From positions 38,876,687 to 38,940,686 of the forward strand of contig NC_054746.1 of NCBI RefSeq assembly GCF_018143015.1: a stretch of DNA of 64,000 bases, read 5' to 3'. The notes under the pieces were generated by a model. It was given only the letters and a program-made list of their open reading frames with translations, was not told the DNA's origin and did no database searches. The stretch's first letter is position 1, and each line of letters starts with the position of its first letter. A program made the position numbers and the translations under genes. Below are positions 19,606-31,304 of this stretch, one piece after another. Source of the DNA: Lytechinus variegatus (lineage: Eukaryota > Echinodermata > Echinoidea > Temnopleuroida > Toxopneustidae).

Positions 19606-22600
19606 ATGAACGTGGCAGTGAAGTTCATCAATCACTACTATCTTGTCCTGATTCTCGTGGGAGCGGTCAGTGGTCACCCAGGTTAGTCTTATACATGCGC
19701 ATATCCAGGGCGGTATTCTGAACATTGTCTTTTCTCCATATTTTATCTTATCTCAGAGATATGACAAAATCGGTATTCTGGTGGATGTCATAACTTTTGT
19801 CACAAAAATTGTCATAAATTTTGTCTCTTCTCTGGGGTGGTATTCTGAGGTCATTTTATCTTTAAAATATTTTATTTTATCTCTTAAAATGAAATTGGTA
19901 TTCTGAGATGAGATTTTATCTCTCAGATAAAATTGTAGATTTTATCTTGCGTATGAATTTTATCTTGCGTATCTACGAATGATACGCAACAGAACAATGC
20001 CTGCGTACACATACCCATCGCGTATCTGGCCATTGCAACGCAGATGATTTGCTTGCGCCCATGTTACTTTGAAGAAAAAATAAAATAAATTTAAAAGAGG
20101 GTAGAGGCTATTTTATCTCTGCGACGTTGATTTCACCGGTATTTCTAGGTGAATTAACCCCAAATGGTGACATGAAAATGAAGAAAAGTTATATACTTAT
20201 TGAGAATAACACCTTAACGTTGTTCCTGTACAATCAGAGAGTATTTCATAAGACTTTTCTTTACTAATATTGTCTTTGAAATGATGTTTGAAAAGATGCG
20301 ATATAGACTTCGAAAAAAGATAAGAGCATTGTCTTTTTTGTTAAAAAGAAATCTCCGTAAAGACGCGCAAGCGTATAGTGCAAGCGTATTTGAAGTCAAT
20401 AAATTGACGCAATCTGGCCCCTTTGCCACACCTCCTGGCGGAATGAATTTTATTTGGTTGAGTGATATGCGAGAGCTATAAAAGCGCGTTTTTAATTGGA
20501 TATTGATTAAAAAATAGGTGTGTCTTACAGAGATAAAAAGAAGATAAAATGGTTCTCAGAATACCAATTCGGAGAGATTTTAAGGGTATTTTATTTCACT
20601 GATTTTAACGGAGATAAAATATTTTATTTTATCCGAGATAAAATGGATCTCAGAATACCACCCCTGATCTTTAGCGCGCAGCAAAAATACGCGGCTTTAA
20701 ATGCGCGTAATCCTTTTATTGAAGAAAATTGCAGTTGTGAATTATCTCTTCTAAAATTGCCTTTCAAATACAGAATTACTTTAACAAGATTCCGGTGTGG
20801 AAACCACCGTCTGCCAATAACATCTGGTAGATTTGCAAATATTGAGCGATCACAGAGAATATGCACTATATGTAATACATCAAAGCTGGGTGATGAATTT
20901 CATTATTTGTTCGAGTGCCCTGCATTTCTTACAGCAAGAAAGAAATATATTGATGGTTCCTATACAAGCCGTCCAAATGCATTGAAAATGTTTAAGCTTT
21001 TCAATTCTTCCAAAATGTCAACATTAATAAATTTATCAAAATTTTGTAGCATTATAATGGATAAGTTTAATAAATAAACAAATAAAATATTTATGTTAAC
21101 ATTTTCTATTTGAAAACACGTTCATGTATATATGTAAATAAACAATAATTAGGTAAAGGATAAATTAAATTCTAATTCTCTCTAATTTCTTAAAATAAAT
21201 TTTTATCAATTTTTATGCCAAAGTCCAATATAATTATATATATAACCACGTTAAATACACATATCGGTGCCTTTGCATTGCAGTTCCAACTTTTTCAATT
21301 CTATAACACGCATTCATTCGTATTTATTTATTATCATTGTTAGTACTGTTTCTTTTAAAAATTATTGTTATTACAATCATTTGTCTTTTTGTTCTTTTCT
21401 TTTTTCTCTCTCTCTTCCCCTTTTGTTTTTCCTTCTTTTCCTATTTTGTCTCTCCTCCTTCTCTCACCAATTGATTTAGAGACACATCATTCCTTTTACT
21501 TTTACGTCTCTAAAGTAATTTCATGTAGTATTTATTCAATTACTCTGTAACATGTGATTGTATATATTTGTAAATACTTTGTAAATATAATTGAAATGAT
21601 TTTGAATATGTTATGTTCTGTATGATAATATCCCCAATACCCGAATTAGGGTGACATGGGTAAATAAATCATTGTCATTGTCATTGTCATTGTCATTGTC
21701 ATTTTATACAAGCAAAAGATATGACAAAAGTTATGACAGGGGGGTAGCAGTCATAAATTTTGTCATATCTTTTAGTACCAAATATCCCGATACCCTGGCG
21801 ACTGAATGTGAAGCAAATAATTATATTATTTAGATTAGATTGTGGTATTAGTTTCACTCATCATCCATGACAATTTTCAAAATTATTTTTTCATGCTACA
21901 ATAAGTTAGGCCCTACATATTTATTCCCCCTTTTTCTCTGTTTTCCTTACTTTTTTACTTCTCCTCTAAAATCCTTCACAGCTCCCTGTCTCTCTTTGTA
22001 ATTAAGCGCATCAATATACGCGTAGTTGCGCGATGCCAGCAACTGTTTTGGGGATACGCCCTACCTGCCACGGGGCCTTCCTATTGGCTAGAAGGGCTCC
22101 CACAACGAACGTAGAGGGCAGCAACACACAAGCGTGTTGCTCTAAGGAAGGTCAACTCCGCTCGAATTTTGTGACCACTCTAAAAAATAAGGGGGACTTT
22201 TCCGAAATTTGTCGAGTTGATTTTTTTTCATTTGTTAATTTCAAATATTTTTTAATGAACAATTATTAGATCGGTTATTCTGGGTAGAAATATTAAAAAT
22301 ATTAATTTTAATTTTAAAGAAATTATTTAGCTTAAATAATCATGATTTTGACATTTTTTCTCATTTTGGAATATTAAGTCTATGACGAGGATCCCTCTTA
22401 TCTCTTATTTTCCTCTGCTGAATTTCGCTGCACCACTAATAAATGCATAGACAACCACCGTAATAATCGAGGTCATTTTTCTGGCCTGGGTGCGCCGAGT
22501 CTGGGCCGGTCGCGTAGCTAACTAGTGACGTTGATGATGCGCTGGGGCTTCAGTCGACTCGTCATAGATCTTCTAGCAACATAGACAATGACATCTAATT

Positions 22601-25600
22601 TGCCTGGTCTGATTTGAAGTGCAATTGCTTCAGGGCTGATGTTTATCAACGATGATTGTTCAAGGTCAGATTTCAAATTTTAAATTGCATTTGACTTTTA
22701 AGTCTATAAATCTTAATACAAGAAGCTGCATCCCCGAAATCCGGGTCTAATTTCAACTTCGAGTCCGAGACTATGGACGGCGAAAAAAAAACCCATGCAT
22801 CGGATGCATTGCATTGGCTGCGCGCTGCGCTGCAGCTGAGCTGCACAGCCATGCAGGCGCTGCGTCGCGTCGAAGGTCGATAATCATTGAGCAACCAAAC
22901 TTCCAAAGCCAAATTAAAGTTTGAATAAACGGCCACCTAATCACATTTTCCCTGGTTTTCTTCAATAATTTCTAAGAAAATCAGCCAATTGAGGGAAATT
23001 GATTGCAATGTTACATCGTTTGCAGAGTGCCATCATCGACATTCGTTTTGCGTTAGAAACCTTAGTTATAGATCTAATCATCTATAGGCCTAGTCCTAGA
23101 CTAGAAATGGGGGCTATATAGATTAGACCATCTTAATTTCTGATTTTGGGTAGAAAGTAGACTTGATAGACAGCATCCATATCTTAATTTAACCATTGAT
23201 TCTGTGCAATCAATGTTTAAAGACTTTTACATAATTTGTTTGCCATATTGCAATTGGTAAATTTTCCTGGGCCTGCATGGCCTGGGCTTGGCTGGCAGAA
23301 CGCGGTTTTTTTTTTGAGAAATTTCGAAAGTGAAAGAGCAAAGTGACTGAGCTCGTTGTGATTTTATTTTTATGCATTTTCTGACTGAATTTTTAAAGAT
23401 TTCATGCCTAACGCTAAGGCCTAACGGTAACTTGTCAACCATATAATCTTCTAGTTCTAGATCTAGACTTTACCCTGTATGTAGGCATTTAACGGACTAA
23501 AAAATCATAACCTCCTAGCGGCTAGCCCATGCAGGCTGGCCTTAATTGAACCAAACTTAGCTTGCATGGACCAACCCTCAAATGGTCTAGATTTAGGCGT
23601 CCTATACTATAAAGACAATGTGGAATTCGTCTGTTTTGAGTTGATTATTATTTTAGTATTTTTTTATTGTTGCATAGACTCATACCAACTCATACCAACA
23701 AGACGTGCTAGATCTATATATATTCTAGATCTACTTAGATATCCAGTGTGGAACAACATCTTCAACAAACAGATCGAGACTGGTCAAAGCATTTGTCTAC
23801 AGTCTAGTTAGACAAATAAAGTTTTCTAGATCTTTAGACTTGGGTCTATCGATCAACTAGACAGGAATAACCGTCGTTTCTGGGGATTTATTCAACAATT
23901 TCTGACATTTTACTATAATCTCCATCGGTGAGTGAGCCAGCGCAGTTCAGCAGAGCAACCAAAATACAGAGACTGAAGCTTTGTTTTGGTCTATCGATCA
24001 ACATGATCAAGATCTAGGTTAGATGTAGACTTCACTTATTACTGATTGGAATGTATTTCTAAATTTATAAGTTTTGGGGAAAATGGTGAAAAGAAATGAT
24101 AACATACTACTGATAGATACGTGAATTTTTTTTTAAATACCCATTGGCATTGCTGCCTGCTCTAATAAATAAATAAATGAGTCACGGCCTATATTTTATA
24201 TGGACTGCAGATAAATGCTGATCGACGCCTAGCAGAACAAGTACCAGTGCTAGACTAGGGGGTTGAAATCTAAGCAGACGACGGAGCATAATGTAGCTTA
24301 AGCATAGAATGATGATGGGTTCAGCGAAGAGCCCAGAGAAAATAAGGGGGACATATTCAATCCCGAAATGCTTTGCGAGTGGTCACAAAATCGTCTCGGC
24401 GCAAATCACCTAATTCAGCCGTCTGGTGAAATCGCTGATAACAACAATCACCGATTTGGTAATTATTTTAGTTTCCTGAAACTTGCATTTGTAAAGTTTT
24501 AAATATCAAAGTATGTTTTCATATTTATGTATATCCCTCAACATATTTTTTAATGTTATTTTTTATATCGTTGTAGTCATTTTCTTTCATATTCGTTTCT
24601 TGATCACTACTAATTTGTTGTTGTATTGGATCGGCATTTGATTTCGTTGTCATGAACAATAAAATATGCGCGCAGCTCAGTTGCATGCGCGTATCGAGTT
24701 GACCTTCCTTAGAGCAACACGCTTGTGTGTTGCTGCCCTCTACGTTCGTTGGGCTCCCACTGGGAACTAACGATGATTTTGATTGGTATGCTTCCGAAAA
24801 GTTGGGTGGGAACTTTGAGAGATATGACAGGGAAAAGACAATGTTCAGAATACCGATTTGTGACAATCATAGCGGTGTCACATCTCGGAGAGAAATGACA
24901 AAATTTATGACAAAAGTTATGACAGAGTTACAGAATACCACCCCAGGGGGCCGTTTCATAAAGCTGTTCGTAAGTTAAGGGTGACTTTAAGAACGACTGG
25001 TGATCCTTTCTTACGCGCTAGACCATCGCCTATGGTGTACACCATTTACCAAAAGAAAGGATCACCAGTCGTTCTTAAAGTCGTTCTTATCTTACGAACA
25101 GCTTTATGAAACACCCACCAGGATTTTGCACCCGGTGGGGGGAGGGGGGCGACCTAATTTTGGCGCCCCTGTGAAAATGCCCCCCCCCCCCTACTCCAGC
25201 AGGCAAACATAGGTGCCTTAAATGCAGGTTGAATTATCTTATTTCATAATCACGTGAAAAAAGGGGCAATCGAATGCCCCTTTTTTATGTGTTGGTGAAA
25301 AAAATTCCTTGAATATGTTGTCATACCACTCTTTGAAAAAAAATAAATGCGACCAGGTGGGTGTTTCATAAAGCTGTTCCTAAGTTAAAAACTTTAAGAA
25401 CGACTTGTGAACCTTTCTTACGCTCTACATAATCACCAATGGACATATGGTCAATATCATTTACCACAAGAAAGGACCATCAAGTCGTTCTTAAAGCCGC
25501 TCTTAACTTACGATCAGTAAAACGGCCCCATGAAAGCATAGAATTTTAAGCACATTAGGGTTTCAATTTAGTTTGACTTCTCATCGGAATACGCCCTATT

Positions 25601-28600
25601 GATATTATGTAAGCGGGAGCTATGGGAGGGGGGGGGAATAATTTCATCTAATGTATGTTTCCCGATCAGATATTCTAAACACTTTTTTGTAACCGTGAAC
25701 ATGATGGGTATACATATATCCAAATATATCCAAACAGTTGATGCGAACACGAGCTGAAAAATGTTGATTCTGACCTGAAATGTTGACATTCTAAGCACTA
25801 TTGGTAATCATGAACAGGATGGGTGTCTATCACTACGTATTATGCAAGCGTAAAGCGAGAGCTGAAAATTTTTGAATTTTGGACCCAAAACTGAATATTT
25901 TAAGCACTTTTTGTAACCATGAAAATAATGTATCTATCCGAGCAATTGATGCAAGCACATAGCGCGAGCTGAAAATTTTGTATGTTCTGACCTAAAAATT
26001 GAACATCATAAGCACTCTTGATGATCATTAATAGAAAGGCGAAGCACGGGCTGGAAAAAATTGTAATATTCTGACCTAAAATTTCGTCATTCTAACACTT
26101 TTGGTAATCATGAAAAGGATGGTCATCTAACGAAGCAATTGATGTTCACGCTCGCTGAAATTTTTTGATATTCTGCCTTAAGAATTTGGACATCCTAAGC
26201 ACTTTCTGTAATCACGATTAAGATGGGCATATACCTAATAGATGCGAGTGCGAAGCTCGAACTCGAATATTTTAATATTCCGACCCAAACCTGCACGTTC
26301 CAAGCACTTTGTGTGGCTATGAACAGCATCTATCTAAACAATGATGTGCGAGCTTCGCGCGCAAAGCTAAACAAGTTTGATATTCTGACCTAAAATTTTG
26401 ACATTCGAGTAAGCATTTTTGTCAATCATGAACAAGATGAGTATCTAACAACATTTTATGCAAGCGTGAAGCGCGAGTTGAAATTTTGTGATATTTCTCA
26501 CCCAAGCTGAATATTCTGAGCATTTTTTTCAGTTCAATTCCAATGAATATTTATTTCTTCTATTTCAAAAATTTCGACATTTTTCGTAAACCTTAAAAAA
26601 TCAGTTCGTCATGAAGAATAGAAAAATGTTAATGTTTATAGAGAAGGCGTATACTCTAAAAGCAAAGGCTTTTGGGGGGGATACGCCTAGAGACTTAAAC
26701 ATAGTGCAGTAAAAAACAAAGAAAAGACGAAAGGCTGGAAAAAGGCAGAGCTCTTATCTAACCATGAGCAGGATCGTCACCTTACTAAACGATTGATGCG
26801 AGTGCGAAGAGCGAGATGAAAGTTTTTGATATTGAATATTCTGACCTAAAATTTCTAAGCACTTTGGTAATTATGAACAAGATAGGCATCTAACTATGCA
26901 TTTGATGCGAGCACCAAACTCCCGAGAACATGACTTTGGCGCCCCAGGACAAACACCAAATTGGCGCCCCTATGTCGAACTTCAATACGGCGCCCCTATG
27001 GCGAACATCAATTCGGCGCTCCTCTATATTATGTCGAACATTAATTCGGCATCCCTAGGTCATGCCCTAGGTAGAACATCAATGGGCGCCCCTATGTCGA
27101 ACATCAATTCGGCGCCCCCCAGGTTAAACATAAATTCGGCATACCCTAAGTCATGCCCTAGGTAGAACATCAATGGGCGCCCCTATGTCGAACTTCAATT
27201 CGGCACCCCTATAGGTAGAACATCAATTCGGCGCTCCCCCAGGTTGAATATCAATTCGGTGCCATTATGTCGGACATCAATTAGGCGCACGGCCCACTAG
27301 TTCGAACATCCATTCGGCGCCCCCTTCTTCTTCTTATTTCCTTCTTTCTTTCTTTCCCCTTTTTTCTCTTTCTCTTCTTTCCCTCCTTTTTTCTCCCCTT
27401 TTCTTTTCCTCTCTTTTCCCCCCTCTTTTTGGCGCCCCCCTTTCGCCTACCCGGGCCCCGAGGCCCCCAGAATACGCGCATGTTACAGATAATCGATAGA
27501 ATTATTGCATTATGTGTTCCTCTGACAGGGTATCCTTATAAAGTTCAGTATCTTCTTTCATTAATGGAGTGGAGGCATTTGTAGTTTCGAATGCAATGTT
27601 TTGTTTTTGTTTCTACATTTCCTTTATTGACACTAAAAGCTATATCAACATATCAAGATAGTTAAGATTTCGTGTAGGTTTTCGACTGAATGAGGCAGCT
27701 TCCCTGATTAAATTACTAGAATGTCTGATGAAGTATATCAAAATTGTTAAGTGAGGGAGTTTACTAAGTACATCGATATCTTGTCTACATACTTTTTTCT
27801 CCAGATCTTTGTATAGTGAACGACACTACTCCAATTGTATGGTTAGGTAAGTATATCTTTTCCACTTTTTAAGAATTATCAAAGGGAATTCGATCATGGG
27901 GGGGGGGGGGCATATTCGATTTAGATCGCTGTGATCTGGCATACTACTACTTAAAACTTATAATAAAATGTGTGCTTTGTGTAAACTCAGGTAAGGTCCA
28001 TATAACCCCGGCAAACATGTATACCCTAATCGAAAAAGGAAAATACTTTCGAGTTTTTAGGTATTTGCTGGCTCGTGGGATATGTATCCAATTGATTCAA
28101 CAGTGTTCGTGACCGTAAGAAATCTTTTATTTGCACTTATAAATGGTCCTTGACGTTAACGTTTAATATTTGCACACATCATGGATTCCCATTCCTATGC
28201 ATGTACGTAACTCGAATAACATTGGACACGAGGCGTCTTATAGTGATATACCGTGTGAGTAAATAAAAACTTGAAACCTAAAAAATCCCCAATATATTTC
28301 ATGAACTCATCACTATTCATATGCCCTGAAAGGATACAGTCTCCCAAGCAATTTGATGCCATAGTTACGTGGTATGTTCTGCTTGGATAATCAGGGCGTC
28401 GTTGCATAAAAGTTTCTAGTAACTTTGCTATCCAATGGTAACCATGGAAACATTGCCCATCGGCCGATTAAAATCAAGGATTCCTTTAAAGATACCACTG
28501 GATGGCAAAGTTACCATAATAGTAACTTTTATGCGACGGGACCCAGGAGGTATTTTTTTTTCACTGTGATGGAAAGTTCAATTTGCGCCAAAGTAAGGCA

Positions 28601-31050
28601 TGCTGTAATGAATGAATCAAGTTGCCAAATATGTCATAATTCAACAAAGAGTTGGTAGACATATTTGCAAACCCCTTGTCGATGAAATTAACCTGAGAGT
28701 TCATACTAAAAAGGGTTTATTAAATCGTTCTAATTCTAAATATTGAAAGGTGTTTTACAATGGATTTTAACGCAACCCTTGTAGGATTATGACATCATTG
28801 ACATCTGGATTTATATTTTGTTGGATTCATGCCTTATACCATGGTCACATTTGTTCTACGGCGGCCGTACGGCTAGTCGAAAATAGCCGTTTTATCAATT
28901 TTGATTCAAACCACCTATATGTAGTTGGACAAAAAAAAGTTTAAAACGGCCGTTTTCGACTCGCCGTACGGCCGCCGTAGAACAAATGTGACCATGGCAT
29001 TACTTTGGCGCGAATTCACTTCACTGCTGAATACCTACAAGCCTATGTAAAGACATAACATATTAATATGGTATCAAATTATTTGGGGAAGATATTCTTT
29101 ACGGCCATATGTAAGGATTATTTGTTAATTTAATATATTTTCCATTAATTGGGGATTTGTGAGGTGTCCCCTCCAGTCTTTTTCCGGAATTGTTTGGAAA
29201 GTCGTGAAAACACTAATGGTCTGAAAAGCAAAGTTTGTGAACTTGATGGATGCAGTTCTATTCTCAGGATTCCTAAATGTATACGGAACCACAATATGGG
29301 TGGAATTACCCGAATTCAAATATTTGTTTTCATATTAAACCATGGACTTTTATAAACTACGGTTTTTGGTAAGCGATATTTTGGCCAAACTACCTCTGTA
29401 AATTCACGCCATTATCAGTTCTGTCTTTTAATGCTGAAACAACTCATTGTCCATAGGTGAGCAAATTTAAATTTGAATGAAGTAAATAATTACGATTTCA
29501 GGTAATTATACCACATGTTATATGACTAATAGCTTTATCGGAATGTACTCGCACGTGATGATTTGCGGACTCTCGAAATTAGCACTTTCTTAATTTCATG
29601 ATTTATTATGATAAAAAATTAGAGCTTAGTAGACCCCAGAACTCTCTTTGTAGGCCTATTGATTTGTTTATCACTTTATGAACAGTAGGCCTACATGAAT
29701 CTGACAATTTATAAGGACAATATTATCATTTTTTGAAAGAGTATACATACGGTAACATAATTGAAAATGTCTTTTGCAAAGATGTTTTATTTTGTGTTAT
29801 CTCGAGTGCGAATTATTCTGAAGTTTCTTTCCCTTTGTCTTACCCCAGGTGGTGAGCAACAAGGCTATGACTGTCAAGATGAAACGCCACCTTGTCCACA
29901 CTTTGGTCTCAAGTCCATCTGTCATGATGATGATGGTGGAGATTTTCCTCCGTGCTTAAACGAAACCAAACTCCTCTGTGCCTCTCCACCGGCAGTTCCT
30001 TTGACCAATCCTACAGAAGTTTCAACCCTTCGAGTTCTTGCATATAACATTCTTGAACTACCTTACCCATTTTTTCAAGGCGGTCAAAGGGAGCGAACAT
30101 GTCGGATTCCCCATGAACTATTTAGGCTGCATCCCGACCTTGACGTCATTGTCTTCAACGAATTGTTCCAAGGAGGGTGTTTCTCTATCGTCAACCCTTA
30201 CACCAATTCAAGCGTTCTCAGTTTCAGGGACATTCTAACCCAACATGGCTTTGGTTATTTCACCGAAAACGTTGGAGAGCCCTTTTCATCTCCCCTCGTA
30301 GTAAATGGTGGGACCTTTATTGCTTCACGATGGCCTATCGTGAGGCACGACAGTCACGTCTTTACGGTTGCTGATAATACCACATTGGATGCTCTGTCTG
30401 CTAAAGGGGCAGTATACGCTGAGATCGTTAAAACAGTCGGAGATTCCGAGATGACCTATCATATCTTTGGTACGCACATGCAAGCTTCTGAGTCACCATC
30501 TGAGATAACTGACAGAGTTCGTGTTCAGCAAGCAGGAGAAATACGTGAACTGATGGAGAAACAGAACATATCTTCTACAGAACCAGTCATATATGCAGGA
30601 GATTTAAATGCTGAAAATGGAACGTCTCATGGAACTGATGTCGTCGCCACGTTAAATGCCACCCAACCGCCGAATATTGGAGAGTATGTCTACACGTTTG
30701 ATGGACCAATAAATGATCTCCTTGGACCGACTGTTGATGCTAATTATACAGGTTGGCTCGATTATGTACTGTACAGCAACAATCATCTGCAGCCTTTACA
30801 TTCATCTGTGGATGTGGTACGCCCTCGACTCGACCAACCCATAGAAATCTGCATATCTGCTAATGAGTCCATTCCAATTTACGCAGCATCTAGTCGATGT
30901 CTCCAACGTCTCCAAACTCGGGATCTATCTGATCATTTCGCGGTGCTAGGTGTCTTTGAGTTCCCATCGTCAGCAGTTGACACTTTTAACACGCTTTCAA
31001 GCTTTCTTTGTATATTAACTGGAGTAAGTGTCAGTCTTTTCATTCACTAA
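19606..31050 (+). CDS. Sphingomyelinase C-like phosphodiesterase, copy 3 (complete, 3 exons, 439 aa)
   Basis: Exons 19606-19681 (76 nt), 27805-27846 (42 nt) and 29849-31050 (1202 nt) have AG/GT boundaries and phase-1 introns and sum to 1320 nt. Residues 1 to about 24 (start MNVAVKFINHYYLVLILVGA) are a signal peptide; the mini-exon encodes LCIVNDTTPIVWLG. The single catalytic exon carries YNILELP, VIVFNELF, GTHMQAS, YAGDLNAEN, GWLDYVLYS and LSDHFAVLG, so all expected metal and acid-base residues of the family are present. A hydrophobic tail (LSSFLCILTGVSVSLFIH) suggests membrane anchoring. An in-frame ATG at 29767 gives an exon-like open start, but the splice acceptor at 29848 and homology to copies 1 and 2 favour the three-exon model. 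Linking the remote first exon over 8.1 kb is inference, backed by phase, length and the orphan copy. Confidence 0.85.
19834..20665. mobile_element. TIR element of the 'ggtattctgag' family
   Basis: Left GGGGTGGTATTCTGAGG and right CTCAGAATACCACCCC are inverted ends, continuing into 'attttatctt' versus 'gataaaat' arms. Length is about 832 bp. No transposase recognised. A related fragment with 'ggcggtattctgaac' sits at 19705-19833 and another, reversed, at 24836-24948. Confidence 0.7.
20668..21715 (+). mobile_element. 5'-truncated LINE with zinc-knuckle C-terminus and (cattgt)n tail
   Basis: The plus frame ending at 21077 contains LTRFRCGNHRLPITSGRF, then RICTICNTSK and DEFHYLFECPAF. This is the C-terminal C-x2-C...H-x4-C region found after the RT of many LINEs. 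The 3' UTR ends in about five CATTGT units (21673-21707). The element abuts the TIR element's right end and lies in SMase 3 intron 1. Clade not assigned. Host exon origin is unlikely. Confidence 0.7.
22103..24751. mobile_element. 2649-bp DNA transposon, perfect 56-bp TIRs and 8-bp target duplication
   Basis: The first 56 bases (starting CAACGAACGTAGAGGGCAGC) are exactly the reverse complement of the last 56. The 8-bp duplication GGCTCCCA flanks it at 22095-22102 and 24752-24759. A subterminal 'attttgtgaccactc' is also inverted between the two ends (near 22167 and 24377). CA...TG ends with 8-bp duplications fit hAT or P superfamilies. Interior frames are short: minus-strand 24525-24650 could encode a small peptide start, and 22771-22965 is GC-rich. 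No transposase was recognised, so it is called non-autonomous. Perfect ends imply a young insertion. Confidence 0.9.
24944..25121. mobile_element. Palindromic MITE, 'tttcataaagctgttcgtaag' family, copy A
   Basis: Arms with CCGTTTCATAAAGCTG and 'aagaacgactggtgatcc' face each other around a ~40-bp centre. The right arm ends CAGCTTTATGAAACACCCACC. Confidence 0.85.
25118..25215. repeat. G-rich dispersed repeat, second copy
   Basis: Inverted relative of 17846-17938, with 'ggattttgcacccggtgggg', 'gacctaattttggcgcccct' and a C12 run. Confidence 0.65.
25357..25530. mobile_element. Palindromic MITE, 'tttcataaagctgttc' family, copy B
   Basis: GTGTTTCATAAAGCTG and 'ctttaagaacgact' on the left are mirrored by 'agtcgttcttaaag' and a degraded right end at 25517-25529. 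It is about 240 bp from copy A and more diverged. Confidence 0.75.
25560..26530. repeat. Degenerate ~105-bp satellite
   Basis: Units contain 'gcgcgagctgaaaattttg', 'atattctgacct', 'aagcactttttgtaatcatgaa' and 'gatgggcatcta'. About nine repeats are visible, and a further piece lies at 26750-26920. The same unit occurs singly inside the hAT-like element at 32735-32790 and at 45740-45980. Confidence 0.8.
26935..27325. repeat. 26-bp minisatellite, about 13 units
   Basis: Consensus near 'ggcgcccctatgtcgaac' plus 'atcaattc'. Some units have lost or gained the 'ccctaggtcatgccctagg' insert. The unit is GC-rich against its surroundings and not a multiple of 3, so the open frame across it is fortuitous. 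Confidence 0.9.
27318..27430. repeat. Polypyrimidine tract, about 110 nt
   Basis: Nearly all C and T, directly after the minisatellite and before another 'ggcgcccccc'. Candidate for triplex-type structure. Confidence 0.85.
27900..28390. other. Part of SMase 3 intron 2, nothing recognised
   Basis: Starts with a G14 run at 27898-27911, then AT-rich non-coding sequence. Confidence 0.4.
28391..28546. mobile_element. MITE in SMase 3 intron 2, 'ttgcataaaag' ends
   Basis: Left CAGGGCGTCGTTGCATAAAAG and reversed right GGGTCCCGTCGCATAAAAG. Both arms continue with 'agtaactttgc' or 'ggtaactttgcc' and 'tatcca'. Confidence 0.8.
28839..28997. mobile_element. 159-bp GC-rich palindromic MITE in SMase 3 intron 2
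   Basis: CCATGGTCACATTTGTTCTA and TAGAACAAATGTGACCATGG are exact mirror ends, continuing through 'cggcggccgtacggc' on both arms. It is capable of a long hairpin. Confidence 0.9.
29000..29848. other. Distal part of SMase 3 intron 2
   Basis: AT-rich, no repeat or ORF of note; ends in the acceptor 'cttaccccag'. Confidence 0.5.
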
Positions 31051-31298
31051 TGAAGAGGTTTTACAATGTGTGTAGTTGGTCTATCTGGATATTGCAAGAG
31101 CGACATTTTCTTTAGCTGTTTGCAAGGTATAATTATGCTTTATAAATGACTTGAATTTGGTAATACGATCCGAATGCGGTTCTCGGTGTCTTTCAATCGT
31201 TCTGCTAAAATTGAAATAACACGTTCTACGCACAACTCGAAACTCCATTATTATTGAAACTCTTCTGATCTTGACGCTACAAAATGCATTTTTGCCAA

Positions 31299-31304
31299 AA
31301 TAAA
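31299..31304 (+). terminator. Candidate poly(A) signal of SMase copy 3
   Basis: First AATAAA after the stop codon, about 250 nt downstream. Confidence 0.4.

Noticed and set aside
26896-27165. Open frame with repeated GAPMSNINSAP-like peptides
   Set aside because: It reads across a 26-bp minisatellite whose unit is not a multiple of three; the open frame is chance.
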